Positions 18,088-26,806 of a stretch of DNA of 64,000 bases are shown piece after piece; within the stretch, counting starts at the first letter, position 1, and the number at the start of each line of letters is the position of its first letter. Source of the DNA: UBA6181 sp016934015 (lineage in GTDB: Bacteria; Bacillota_I; Bacilli_A; Acholeplasmatales; Acholeplasmataceae). Both the position numbers and the translations under genes were made by a program. Below the pieces are notes generated by a model. That model saw only the letters and a list, made by a program, of their open reading frames with translations, made no database searches and was not told where the DNA came from. The stretch is from contig JAZHDG010000035.1 of NCBI GenBank assembly GCA_036584525.1, positions 1 through 64,000 of the forward strand. The letters run 5' to 3'.

Positions 18088-19336
18088 CGATAATACCTCC
18101 AAGTTTTTCATAAATCTCAAAAAAATCAGGATAAGATTTTTTCACAACCTCAGCATCTAAAATTGTGATAGATCCTTTAGCTCTTATAGCACCAATAGCA
18201 ATCGCCATTACGATACGATGATCTTGAAAGCTTGAAAAAACTTGATTTCCTTTAAGTTCTGTTTGACCATAGATTTGCAACATATCATCATTCAGTATTG
18301 TTTTAACACCAAATTTATGCAATACATCCATCATAGCATCTAGTCGATTTGATTCTTTAAATTTTAATCTTTCAATGCCTAGAAATGTCGTGATACCTTC
18401 ACTTAATGCTGCTAACATCATTAAAATTGGACCTAAATCAGGAATTTGGCTTAAATCGATGGTTATGGCTTTTGTTTGAACCGGTTTGATATGGTAAACT
18501 CCACTAATTTCATCAAATTCAATAAGGCCGCCCATTTCACTAATAATATCAACAATTTTTTTGTCGCCCTGAATACTCTCTTGATTTAAGCTATATAAAT
18601 CAATATGCTTTCCTATGGTTGCTGCGACCATCCAAAATGCTGCTTGTGAATAATCACCTTCGACAAATATTTCAGTTGGATGAAAATTTTGATTTCCTGG
18701 AATATAAATGACTTGATGTTCATATTTCACTTGAATCCCAAATTTTTGAAGTACGTCAATTGTCATCAATATGTAATCGTTTGATTCAATCGGTGGTATT
18801 AAGATTATTTTCGAATCACCTTTTAATAATGGTAATGCAAAAAGTAATCCAGAAACAAATTGAGAACTTATATTTCCCTTAAGTTGATAGTTTCCGGGTT
18901 TAAGTGGCCCATTTACAACTAAAGGAAGATTATCCTTACTTAATTTCCTAAAAAATATGCCTTTTTCAGTAAAAAGATCTTCATAAAGATTGATTGGACG
19001 TTTGGGCAAACGACCATCACCACTGAATGTCATCTCTTTTTCGGTAAGTAATGCAAGTGGTATGAGAAATCTAAGTGTCGAGCCTGACTCTTTACATGTA
19101 ATGTTATTTCGAACAGCTTTAGGAAAATTTCCAATAACAGATGATCCTTCAAATTGTGCGCCTAAAGCCATTAAGCCTTCTTTGGTTGCTGTTAAATCAT
19201 CACTAACTAATACATTTTGGATATGTGATTTTCCTTTTGCGAGTGCCGCGGCTATAATATATCGATGTGAATACGATTTTGAAGGATTAGCGTGAACATC
19301 GCCAGTCAACAATCGAGGTTGAATCGTGACTATCAT
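18077..19336 (-). CDS. aroA: 3-phosphoshikimate 1-carboxyvinyltransferase (EPSP synthase)
   Basis: Transfers enolpyruvyl from PEP to shikimate-3-phosphate. The 419-residue protein has NPSKSYSHRYIIAAALA (17-33), SGSTLRFLIPLAL (PEP/substrate loop), the catalytic Asp in PDLGPILMMLAA and the C-terminal IERLKFKESNRL motif. The Gly corresponding to the glyphosate-sensitive loop region is in ESGSTLRF; sensitivity cannot be read reliably. Its ATG overlaps the aroB stop by one base (TAATG) and it ends in TGA. Confidence 0.95.
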   Translation of the reverse strand: MIVTIQPRLLTGDVHANPSKSYSHRYIIAAALAKGKSHIQNVLVSDDLTATKEGLMALGAQFEGSSVIGNFPKAVRNNITCKESGSTLRFLIPLALLTEKEMTFSGDGRLPKRPINLYEDLFTEKGIFFRKLSKDNLPLVVNGPLKPGNYQLKGNISSQFVSGLLFALPLLKGDSKIILIPPIESNDYILMTIDVLQKFGIQVKYEHQVIYIPGNQNFHPTEIFVEGDYSQAAFWMVAATIGKHIDLYSLNQESIQGDKKIVDIISEMGGLIEFDEISGVYHIKPVQTKAITIDLSQIPDLGPILMMLAALSEGITTFLGIERLKFKESNRLDAMMDVLHKFGVKTILNDDMLQIYGQTELKGNQVFSSFQDHRIVMAIAIGAIRAKGSITILDAEVVKKSYPDFFEIYEKLGGIIDVN

Positions 19337-20343
19337 TAAAAATCACCTTCGTTCAATGTTAATAATTCTGGATGCCCCGGTTTACTTATAACGACAAATC
19401 TTAAGCCATCTTGAAGATTTTTTTTATCAGACCAAATGTAATTCAAATAATCTTTATATGCTAATAGCGGTTCTTTAACAAGATTTAAACGTAGAAGTAT
19501 TCGTTTCACTTCATCATATAAAGTGGGATCAGTTTTTTGCCATTTAATCCCTAATTCAATTGCTATTAGCATCCCATAACTAATGGCTTCACCATGCTTA
19601 TAAGTTCGATATTGGTGGGCTTTTTCTATTGCATGTCCAAAAGTGTGACCAAAGTTCAAAAACATGCGTTCTTTATGATCATATGGATCAATTAAGACGA
19701 TATCTCTTTTCACTAAAATGGCTTCTATGATTTCTGCTTCTCCAATTTTATTTTCTGTTAATAAATGATGAAATAATTTTTTATTTCCGATGAGCCCAGC
19801 CTTTAAAACTTCAGCAAGCCCATTCGCATATTCATCTTCTGGTAATGTATTTAAAAATAGTGGATCAATGATGACACCTTTGGGAGGATAAAAACTACCA
19901 ATTAGATTTTTTCCTTCTTCGATGTCAATAGCTACTTTACTACCAATACTACTATCTACTTGAGATAAAAGTGTGGTAGGCACTTGAATATAATCTATTC
20001 CACGATAAAGGGTTGCTGCTACAAATCCACATAAATCACCAACAACTCCACCACCAAATGAAATGATTAAATCGTCTCGTTTTATCTTTTTATCAATTAA
20101 TGATTTTACAACAGATATATATATATCGATGGATTTTGAAAGTTCTCCTGGTTTAATAACTACAAATTCAAACTTATAAGATCCTAAAGATTTTTTAACT
20201 AAATCTTCATATAGAGCATATACATTCTCGTCAGTGACGATAAAAATTGACGGATTATGTTTTACCGTTTTAATCATTTGTTGAATTTCTGAAAAAATAC
20301 CTTCTTTTACCCAAATCTCATACTCAGGCATTTTAATAAACAT
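19336..20343 (-). CDS. aroB: 3-dehydroquinate synthase
   Basis: Second step of the shikimate pathway: NAD+ and metal-dependent cyclisation of DAHP. The 335-residue sequence contains the NAD-binding GGGVVGDLCGFVAATLYRGI (about 97-116), PTTLLSQVDSSIGSKVAID with the metal/substrate residues, NLIGSFYPP, LAEVLKAG, and the metal-binding His region NFGHTFGHAIEK plus KHGEAISYGM. ATG at 20343 overlaps the tyrA stop by 11 bases. A second in-frame ATG four codons later is a possible alternative. Confidence 0.95.
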   Translation of the reverse strand: MFIKMPEYEIWVKEGIFSEIQQMIKTVKHNPSIFIVTDENVYALYEDLVKKSLGSYKFEFVVIKPGELSKSIDIYISVVKSLIDKKIKRDDLIISFGGGVVGDLCGFVAATLYRGIDYIQVPTTLLSQVDSSIGSKVAIDIEEGKNLIGSFYPPKGVIIDPLFLNTLPEDEYANGLAEVLKAGLIGNKKLFHHLLTENKIGEAEIIEAILVKRDIVLIDPYDHKERMFLNFGHTFGHAIEKAHQYRTYKHGEAISYGMLIAIELGIKWQKTDPTLYDEVKRILLRLNLVKEPLLAYKDYLNYIWSDKKNLQDGLRFVVISKPGHPELLTLNEGDF

Positions 20344-21163
20344 CGAAAGATTCCCTCTTTTCTTTCGCTTTTTTCAACGCTTTCTTTAAACCTTCTTTAT
20401 CATCATTGATGATTAAATCTTTCAATATATCTAAAGATTTTTCAAAAGCTTGAATACGCTCGATTAGAGCCTTTTTATTTTCTAAAAATAATTCTGACCA
20501 TAAGGTTTCATTTATTTTGGCAATTCGAGTTAAATCACGATAAGAATCGCCAGTTGCAAATTTTGTATGTTCATGTGAATCACTGTTAACTAATCCTACA
20601 GCTAATATATGCGTGAGCTGAGATGTGAATGCGATGAGTTCATCATGTTCTTTTGGTGAAACTGTTAATGTATGTTTAAAACCTAAATCAGAAGCGATTT
20701 TTTTTAAGATCAATTCATCATTTGGTTTTGTTCTATTTGTTTTTACAATTAAAAAATTTGCACCTTTAAAAATTCTGTGATCTCTAGATTCAATGCCTTT
20801 CGTTTCTTTACCTGCCATGGGATGATGGGAGGTATATGCAATTTTATCACTTAATATATTTTCAATTGCCTTGACGACATCAACTTTGGTTCCACTAATA
20901 TCTGTAATCAATTGATTTTCATGAAACATATGGTGATATTTTTTGACAAATTCAATATTGTCTTCTGGGTATAATGCTAAAACGATTAAATCCATCTCAT
21001 TTAAATTTTTAAGCGAACTCTTTTCATCAATTAATCCATATTTAATCGCACGTTGAAAAACATCTTGATCATGATCATAACCATAGACTTGATATCCCTT
21101 TTTTACGAGTCCTTCAGCATATGACGAGCCCATTAATCCAAGTCCGACAATAAATATGTTCAT
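20333..21163 (-). CDS. tyrA: prephenate dehydrogenase
   Basis: NAD(P)-dependent oxidative decarboxylation of prephenate to 4-hydroxyphenylpyruvate, the tyrosine branch. The 276-residue protein has a Rossmann start (IVGLGLMGSSYAEGL, 4-18), the conserved TSHHPMAGKE with the catalytic His (about 110-120), and the helical dimerisation domain with FTSQLTHILA and SYRDLTRIA. It lacks the C-terminal ACT domain of Bacillus TyrA, so tyrosine feedback probably acts on the first enzyme of the operon. It overlaps the DAHP synthase stop as ATGA. Confidence 0.92.
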   Translation of the reverse strand: MNIFIVGLGLMGSSYAEGLVKKGYQVYGYDHDQDVFQRAIKYGLIDEKSSLKNLNEMDLIVLALYPEDNIEFVKKYHHMFHENQLITDISGTKVDVVKAIENILSDKIAYTSHHPMAGKETKGIESRDHRIFKGANFLIVKTNRTKPNDELILKKIASDLGFKHTLTVSPKEHDELIAFTSQLTHILAVGLVNSDSHEHTKFATGDSYRDLTRIAKINETLWSELFLENKKALIERIQAFEKSLDILKDLIINDDKEGLKKALKKAKEKRESFDVY

Positions 21164-22179
21164 TGGATTTTCTTTTCAAGCACATCAGCAACTTTTTCTA
21201 AGTGCTCCATCATTTCTGTGAATTTATTAATTTTTAGTGATTGAGCTCCATCACTTAATGCATGAGTTGGATCATGATGAACTTCAACAATTAACCCATG
21301 GGCACCGACAGCAAGACTTGCAAGTGATAATTTATCAATCATTGTCCATCTTCCAGCTGCATGGGATGGATCAATGATCACAGGTAAGTGTGATAAATCT
21401 TTCACTGCGAGAACTGAACTGATGTCTAAAGTGTTTCTTGTATATTTTTCGTATGTTCTAATACCGCGTTCACATAAAATGATTTCCTCGTTGCCACCAG
21501 CCATAATATACTCAGCAGACATTAACCATTCTTCAATGGTTGCTGATAAACCACGCTTAAGCAAAATGGGTTTCTTTGATTTACCTAAAGCTTTTAATAA
21601 ATGGAAATTTTGCATATTTCTCGCACCAACTTGAATAATATCGACATATTGTTCAAATAAAGGTATAAGATCAGCTGATGGAATCTCAGTAACAACTAAA
21701 AGATCAAGTTCATCTCCAATTTTTCTAAGTAATTTTAACCCATCTTCTTCAAGTCCTTGAAAAGCATATGGCGAGGTTCTTGGTTTATATGCACCACCTC
21801 TTAAGATATGTGCGCCAGCTTTTTTAATGCCTTTAGCAATAATTCTTAGTTGTTCCTCTGATTCCACTGAACATGGACCCGCCATGACAACAAATTGATC
21901 GCCACCAATTTCAATACCGTGATTCAAATGAATAATGGTGTCACCTTTTTTAAAGCTACGAGATGCTTTCTTAAATGGTGTGGATACACGTGTAACTTCT
22001 TGAACACCATCAAATGCATATAAATCCGCTGGTTCTATCGTTGAAGTATCCCCAATAATACCAAATATGCGAACTGCTTCACTGCTAACATCTTTTACTT
22101 CAAGATTTTTTGATTTTAAAAATTCGGTTATGTGATCATATTCTTTCTTTGTTGACCCTTTTTTCATTTGAACAATCAT
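21160..22179 (-). CDS. aroF: DAHP synthase with N-terminal ferredoxin-like regulatory domain
   Basis: First step of aromatic biosynthesis: condensation of PEP and erythrose-4-phosphate. At 339 residues it matches the Thermotoga-type type I beta enzyme: an N-terminal ferredoxin-like (ACT-like) domain (about 1-65), known in that enzyme to mediate tyrosine inhibition, then the TIM barrel with VMAGPCSVESEEQL, LRGGAYKPRTSPYAFQG, VGARNMQN, LLKRG, CERGIRTYE and DPSHAAG. It is the first gene of the aro operon and follows an attenuator-like leader. The symbol is used for this class; aroA in Bacillus naming would refer to the same reaction. Confidence 0.93.
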   Translation of the reverse strand: MIVQMKKGSTKKEYDHITEFLKSKNLEVKDVSSEAVRIFGIIGDTSTIEPADLYAFDGVQEVTRVSTPFKKASRSFKKGDTIIHLNHGIEIGGDQFVVMAGPCSVESEEQLRIIAKGIKKAGAHILRGGAYKPRTSPYAFQGLEEDGLKLLRKIGDELDLLVVTEIPSADLIPLFEQYVDIIQVGARNMQNFHLLKALGKSKKPILLKRGLSATIEEWLMSAEYIMAGGNEEIILCERGIRTYEKYTRNTLDISSVLAVKDLSHLPVIIDPSHAAGRWTMIDKLSLASLAVGAHGLIVEVHHDPTHALSDGAQSLKINKFTEMMEHLEKVADVLEKKIQ

Positions 22180-22215
22180 GTGCTTTATTCTCCTTTTAGC
22201 AATTGGTATAAAAAA

Positions 22216-22342
22216 ATCCTTGAGGACCCCCCAAGGATAAGTACTTGTCCGGTAGGCTGTCCTTCGAATGACTCAAAAAGGAATGCCTTGCAATCCTTTT
22301 ATAAGTGATAATATCGATATGTGTTCATTACTATTCTGTCAA
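22216..22342 (-). promoter_or_regulatory. promoter and attenuator-like leader of the aromatic operon
   Basis: Read on the minus strand: a TTGACA box (22342-22337) with a 17-base spacer to a weak TATCGA, then a 21-base hairpin (22298-22278, AAGGA-T-TGC / GCA-T-TCCTT) followed by five T. Next comes an AAGGAC segment (22264-22259), and finally a strong terminator (22238-22216), ATCCTTGGGG paired with a CAAGGAT arm and followed by seven T. AAGGAC can pair with TCCTT in the terminator's left arm and so act as antiterminator. This is the architecture of a ligand-controlled attenuator. It lacks the T-box sequence, and I see no leader peptide with repeated aromatic codons. The RNA class is unknown to me. 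Confidence 0.65.
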
Positions 22343-22418
22343 TTAACATAAAGGCCACCTAACAATGTTTGGCATTATCGTATCATAAAACACATGAAAA
22401 TACAATCAAACCTATGTA

Positions 22419-23786
22419 TCAAAATGATTTTTTTTGTTCATTAAGTGCTTGAATGATGATTTCGACTGTCTTTGCGATTTCATCATCATCTAACGATGTA
22501 TATTCAAACATATAATCACGACCTTCTTTTGGTTCATTGTCATAAAAATAATTTAGTTTTTGTAAATGTACACTTTGCTGATAAAATATCAAATCTAGAG
22601 CACTAATTTCAATTTTTGAATCAAATGTTAATATCATGTGTAATCCTGTTTCATGTCCCGAAATCTTTATCAATTTTTCGTTCTTAAATTTATCTATGAT
22701 ATAAAGTGCTTTTTTTCGATAAATCTTCTTTACTTTATTTAAATGCCTTTCAAAGTGTTGTTCTTTCATGAATTCTAAAAGAACTTTTTGTTCAAATATA
22801 GGAACACTACAAGGCATAACAGATTTGATGTTATGATATGCATTCATGAGTGTTTTAGGTAATACCAAATAATTAATTTTTAATGCTGGTGATAGGGATT
22901 TTGAAAAAGTGTTCATGTATATCACTTTTGAAGATTTATCAAGGCTTTGAACAGCTGGAATTGGTTGACCTTGATACCTGAATTCACTATCATAATCGTC
23001 TTCTATAATATATCGATGCTCATCTAATATCGACCAGTTAAGGCATTCAATTCTTCTTCCAACCGGCATCACTTTTCCGGTCGGATATTGATGTGATGGT
23101 GTGATGTGTAAAACAGTTGGATGGAATCCCGTAACTTTATTAATTATTATGCCTTGATCGTCTTGTTCGATGGTTAATAATTTCATGCCACTCAAACGAA
23201 TGATATTTTTCAAACGTGGAAACCCAGGTTCTTCCATTATAAAAGTATAGTCTCTACCCACTAAAGCGATGACTAATTGCATCATAGCTTGACTTCCTGA
23301 TCCAATCACAATTTGATCAATTGATGCGTGAATACCTCGATAAATTTCTAAGTATTTTTTGATTTCAACTCGTAAACCAATGAGTCCTTGGGGATTAACC
23401 TGAAAATCCATCATGTTTAGGTCATCTGACAATACTTTTCTTGAAAGTTTCGCCCAAATATGATGTGGAAAATATGTTAATCTTATTGGAAATTGAATAT
23501 CGCTAATATTGTTTTCATCTTCAACATGTTCATCTAAAATAGATGTTCCTTGTTTAAAAAAACGATGTTCAGGAAGATCATTTACATAATACCCCTTACG
23601 TTCCATAGATATGACATATCCTTCAGCAATCAATTGCTGATATGCATTATCGACAGTCATGACACTTACATTGTAAAAATTGGCCAATATTCTTTTGGAT
23701 GGCAATTTAGATTGAATAGGATAAGTTCCATCTAAAATTGTTTTTTTTAATTCATTATAAATACTTAAATACTTTATTTTATGCAT
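22419..23786 (-). CDS. pdxR: MocR/PdxR-type regulator: GntR HTH fused to aminotransferase fold
   Basis: A 455-residue fusion of a GntR winged helix (about 1-70, KLPSKRILANFYNVSVMTVDNAYQQL) to a fold-type I aminotransferase-like domain (about 110-450). The PLP Lys lies in NTFSKSLSPALK (about 294). Such proteins bind PLP as an effector rather than as a cofactor of catalysis. It is divergent from pdxST with 106 bases between, the classic arrangement in which PdxR activates pdxST when PLP is low. The functional name rests on that context; other MocR proteins control GABA or taurine use. ATG at 23786. Confidence 0.85.
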   Translation of the reverse strand: MHKIKYLSIYNELKKTILDGTYPIQSKLPSKRILANFYNVSVMTVDNAYQQLIAEGYVISMERKGYYVNDLPEHRFFKQGTSILDEHVEDENNISDIQFPIRLTYFPHHIWAKLSRKVLSDDLNMMDFQVNPQGLIGLRVEIKKYLEIYRGIHASIDQIVIGSGSQAMMQLVIALVGRDYTFIMEEPGFPRLKNIIRLSGMKLLTIEQDDQGIIINKVTGFHPTVLHITPSHQYPTGKVMPVGRRIECLNWSILDEHRYIIEDDYDSEFRYQGQPIPAVQSLDKSSKVIYMNTFSKSLSPALKINYLVLPKTLMNAYHNIKSVMPCSVPIFEQKVLLEFMKEQHFERHLNKVKKIYRKKALYIIDKFKNEKLIKISGHETGLHMILTFDSKIEISALDLIFYQQSVHLQKLNYFYDNEPKEGRDYMFEYTSLDDDEIAKTVEIIIQALNEQKKSF

Positions 23787-23797
23787 AACATCACCAT

Positions 23798-23857
23798 CTG
23801 GTCTATATATATTATTTAAATCTGATTATTTTACTATACCAGTTTATATTATATACT
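23798..23857 (+). promoter_or_regulatory. pdxST promoter region with candidate PdxR sites
   Basis: A TATACT box (23852-23857) has only a weak -35 (TTTTAC, 23829-23834, spacer 17), as expected for an activated promoter. Upstream and overlapping lie CTGGTCTATAT (23798-23808) and ACTATACCAG (23833-23842), which share a CTGGT/ACCAG inverted core and could be regulator sites. The site assignment is inference. Confidence 0.45.
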
Positions 23858-23892
23858 TATATCGAAGAAAATGAAACTAAGGAGAAAATATC

Positions 23893-24768
23893 ATGGATCA
23901 AAAACGTTATAAACTGAATAAAGAACTTGCTCAAATGTTAAAAGGTGGAGTCATTATGGATGTATCAACACCTGAACAAGCAAAAATAGCTGAAGAAGCT
24001 GGTGCTGTAGCTGTAATGGCACTTGAGCGTATTCCAGCAGATATTAGATCAGCTGGTGGTGTATCACGTATGAGTGATCCTAAAATGATTCAAGAAATCC
24101 AAAAAGCAGTTTCTATTCCTGTCATGGCGAAGGTCAGAATAGGGCATTTTGTTGAAGCGCAAATTTTAGAAGCCTTATCCATTGATTTCATTGATGAAAG
24201 TGAAGTTTTATCTCCTGCTGACAATATTCATCATATTGATAAAACTAAATTTGATGTGCCGTTTGTATGTGGTGCAAGAAATTTAGGTGAGGCACTCCGC
24301 AGAATTGCAGAAGGCGCTTCAATGATAAGAACCAAAGGTGAACCAGGCACAGGAGATATTGTTCAAGCTGTCACACATATGCGTCAAATTCAACGAGAAA
24401 TGAGAGAAATTCAAGCGTTACGCGATGATGAAATTTATGAAATTCAGAAAACGATGGGTGTATCAATCGATCTTATTCGTTATGTTCATAAGTATGGAAA
24501 ACTTCCGGTTGTCAATTTTGCAGCAGGTGGGGTAGCTACTCCTGCAGATGCTGCACTGATGATGCAACTAGGTGCTGAAGGAGTTTTCGTTGGCTCTGGT
24601 ATTTTTAAATCTGGTGATCCCAAAAAACGTGCAAAAGCGATTGTTCAAGCGGTTACGAATTTTAACGATCCAAAAATCTTAGCTGAAATATCGAAAGATC
24701 TTGGCGAAGCCATGGTCGGCATTAATGAAGAAGAAATTAAATTGTTAATGGCGAATCGAGGTCAATAA
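23893..24768 (+). CDS. pdxS: pyridoxal 5'-phosphate synthase, lyase subunit PdxS
   Basis: Makes PLP from ribose-5-phosphate, glyceraldehyde-3-phosphate and ammonia supplied by PdxT. The 291-residue TIM barrel begins with KELAQMLKGGVIMDVSTPEQ and has the first Schiff-base Lys in PVMAKVRIGHF (about 80), the second Lys in RTKGEPGTGD (about 148) and the phosphate loop PVVNFAAGGVATPADAA. The start is clear: AAGGAG is 8 bases before ATG 23893. Its stop overlaps the pdxT start by one base, and the divergent MocR gene suggests PLP-dependent control. Confidence 0.97.
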   Translation: MDQKRYKLNKELAQMLKGGVIMDVSTPEQAKIAEEAGAVAVMALERIPADIRSAGGVSRMSDPKMIQEIQKAVSIPVMAKVRIGHFVEAQILEALSIDFIDESEVLSPADNIHHIDKTKFDVPFVCGARNLGEALRRIAEGASMIRTKGEPGTGDIVQAVTHMRQIQREMREIQALRDDEIYEIQKTMGVSIDLIRYVHKYGKLPVVNFAAGGVATPADAALMMQLGAEGVFVGSGIFKSGDPKKRAKAIVQAVTNFNDPKILAEISKDLGEAMVGINEEEIKLLMANRGQ

Positions 24769-25346
24769 TGTTAACTATCGGCATCCTCGCAATTCAGGGC
24801 GCATTTATTGAGCATGAAAAACGATTAAAGGGACTAAAGATTAATACCTTTGAAATCCGTCAATTGAGCGATTTAACAAAAGATATGGATGGCCTCATCC
24901 TCCCAGGAGGCGAATCGACAGCAATGAAACGATTGCTCATCGATTTAAACATGTTTGAATCGCTCAAAAAACGGATCAACGATGGTTTACCTACTTTTGG
25001 AATATGTGCGGGACTCATTTTACTTGCTGAGGATATTGTGAACGAAATACCGCATCTTGGATTACTTCATATTTCTGTGATGCGCAATTATTACGGGCGT
25101 CAAAAAGATAGTTTTAAAACCATTGGTAAATCAAAAAATCAAGAAATTCCAATGACGTTTATTCGTGCTCCAAAAATAATGTCAATAAAAAAAGATGTCA
25201 TTCCAATTGCTTGGTATAATCATGACATCGTTGGTGTTCTTGAAGGCCATTTATTAGGAACTACTTTCCACCCTGAACTTGATCGTTCAAATGTTATCTA
25301 TGAAATCTTTATTGATCTGATCAAAACCAATAAAAAAACCGGATAA
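24768..25346 (+). CDS. pdxT: pyridoxal 5'-phosphate synthase, glutaminase subunit PdxT
   Basis: Class I glutamine amidotransferase of 192 residues that feeds ammonia to PdxS. The oxyanion/substrate loop LPGGESTAMKRL (about 45-56), the nucleophile Cys in FGICAGLIL (about 80) and the His-x-Glu in TTFHPELDRS (about 167-169) are all present. It starts at the stop of pdxS (TAATG). Its stop codon lies inside a bidirectional terminator shared with the convergent mscL gene. Confidence 0.96.
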   Translation: MLTIGILAIQGAFIEHEKRLKGLKINTFEIRQLSDLTKDMDGLILPGGESTAMKRLLIDLNMFESLKKRINDGLPTFGICAGLILLAEDIVNEIPHLGLLHISVMRNYYGRQKDSFKTIGKSKNQEIPMTFIRAPKIMSIKKDVIPIAWYNHDIVGVLEGHLLGTTFHPELDRSNVIYEIFIDLIKTNKKTG

Positions 25347-25355
25347 TCCGGTTTT
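25335..25355. terminator. bidirectional terminator between pdxT and mscL
   Basis: AAAACCGGAT and ATCCGGTTTT form a near-perfect hairpin around the pdxT stop codon, with an A run before and a T run after, so it can terminate both convergent genes. Confidence 0.85.
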
Positions 25356-25828
25356 TATTTTAAATTCTTTTCAAGTAAAACTTTGATATCTTGCAATAAA
25401 TCTTCAACTTTTGGCTGAACAGGTTCTAACGCAGCTTTTTCAGCTTTAATTTTTTCTTCCTCTTCTTTTTGAAGTCTTTCAGCTTCTAATTTCTTTGCAT
25501 TCATACGTTCAGAAATTCTCATGATTGAACGAATGATAATAAAAATGACAAAAGCGATTATTAGAAAATCAATGATATTTTGAATAAATACGCCGTAAGT
25601 GATTGCATTTTCAGCAATCCCGTTCACTTCATCAGCAGGAGAAATCACATATTTATAATTTTCAAATCCTTTTTCGCCAACAACTAAACTGATGACGGGC
25701 ATTAGAATATCCTTAACAAGACTTCCAATGATTTTAGCAAATGCACCACCAATAATGACTGCAACCGCTAAATCAAGAACATTACCACGTGTTATAAATT
25801 TTTTGAAATCCCCCAAAAACTTTTTCAT
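25355..25828 (-). CDS. mscL: large-conductance mechanosensitive channel
   Basis: Emergency osmotic release channel of the cell membrane, 157 residues. The N-terminal amphipathic helix and first membrane helix read FLGDFKKFITRGNVLDLAVAV, with the conserved GGAFAKIIGSLVKDILMP lining; the second membrane helix is at about 80-105. A charged coiled C-terminal tail (KLEAERLQKEEEEKIKAEKA) is longer than in Escherichia coli (136 residues). Such a valve is plausible for an osmotically sensitive or weakly walled cell, though that is inference. Confidence 0.95.
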   Translation of the reverse strand: MKKFLGDFKKFITRGNVLDLAVAVIIGGAFAKIIGSLVKDILMPVISLVVGEKGFENYKYVISPADEVNGIAENAITYGVFIQNIIDFLIIAFVIFIIIRSIMRISERMNAKKLEAERLQKEEEEKIKAEKAALEPVQPKVEDLLQDIKVLLEKNLK

Positions 25829-25883
25829 ATTTTCATCTCCTTATATATTTATTATATCACTCTATAAAGCGAATGAAAAAAAC

Positions 25884-25911
25884 AAACAAGCATGCAACTG
25901 CATGCTTGTTT
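25884..25911 (-). terminator. terminator after the degV-like gene
   Basis: A 12 bp perfect stem (AAACAAGCATGC with GCATGCTTGTTT) and a 4-base loop, followed on the minus strand by GTTTTTTTC. Confidence 0.85.
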
Positions 25912-25922
25912 AAATTAAATAC

Positions 25923-26774
25923 TTAAGGTTTCTTAATGTAACCTACACCAATACCTTTAGGACCGGTATGCGCACCAACAACTGGTGTTAAATATGCGAC
26001 AATGATTTCACGATCTGGGTAAACTTTGTGAATTTCTTTTTTAAACCAATCAACATATTCATCAGCGTGGGCATGTGAAATATAGGTAATAACATCTAAA
26101 TCCTTTGTATCTTCAATGTATTTTTCTAGAACACGTTGATGGGCTTTATGAATTGTACGGATTTTTTCTACAGTTTCAACTTTTCCATTATCTCCAAGCA
26201 TTAGTAGTGGTTTTAACTGTAACATAGTCCCTAATGTTCCAGAGAGTTTTGATAAACGACCATTTTTTACAAGATAAAGTAACGTATTAACTGCAAAATA
26301 GATTCGATCATTATCTCTAATCTGTTCGAGATATGGAAGAATATCCTTAACCATTTTACCTTCACTTGCTAATCTATGCGCTTCTAGTGCCATATAAGCT
26401 TCAGCGTAAGCTAATGTTTTTGAATCAAAAGCAGTGACTTTAATATTAACTTCATTCGCAGTTCTTTTTACAGCTTCATATAAACCGGAAAGTTCAGACG
26501 AAATTGTAATAACAAGTGCTTCTTCATAACCTTCTTTTTCAAGTTCTTCGAAGTACTCTATCATTTTACCAACTGATACATAAGATGTTTTTGGAACATC
26601 ATCTGGATCCTTTGTAATTCTTTCGTAGAATGTTTTCGCATCCATGTCGATAAAATCATTGTAAGATTCGTCTGTTCCAAAATGAATCACTGATCTTAAA
26701 ATTATTATGTCTTTTGGGTACTCAAGATAATCCAGTCCAGCATTACTGCAGACGAGAATTGCGGTTTTATTCAT
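25923..26774 (-). CDS. DegV family fatty-acid-binding protein
   Basis: A 283-residue DegV/FakB-type protein. In this family one fatty acid is bound between two domains and presented to the kinase FakA for phosphorylation, giving acyl phosphate for lipid synthesis, the same pool that PlsX handles. Visible family features are the N-terminal strand (AILVCSNAGLDY), TSYVSVGKMIEYFEEL with the Thr-Ser fatty-acid/phosphate site (about 61-62), SSELSGLYEA, the LVKNGRLSKLSG motif (about 166-178) and the C-terminal THTGPKGIGVGY-like ending (here GAHTGPKGIGVGY). No fakA is visible in the window. Confidence 0.88.
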   Translation of the reverse strand: MNKTAILVCSNAGLDYLEYPKDIIILRSVIHFGTDESYNDFIDMDAKTFYERITKDPDDVPKTSYVSVGKMIEYFEELEKEGYEEALVITISSELSGLYEAVKRTANEVNIKVTAFDSKTLAYAEAYMALEAHRLASEGKMVKDILPYLEQIRDNDRIYFAVNTLLYLVKNGRLSKLSGTLGTMLQLKPLLMLGDNGKVETVEKIRTIHKAHQRVLEKYIEDTKDLDVITYISHAHADEYVDWFKKEIHKVYPDREIIVAYLTPVVGAHTGPKGIGVGYIKKP

Positions 26775-26806
26775 CCTTATTCTCCTTTTTTGGTCTTATG
26801 ACCTAC

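Noticed and set aside
22180..22418. T-box riboswitch before the aro operon
   Set aside because: The conserved T-box sequence AGGGTGGNACCGCG is absent on both strands, and the leader is too short for stem I.
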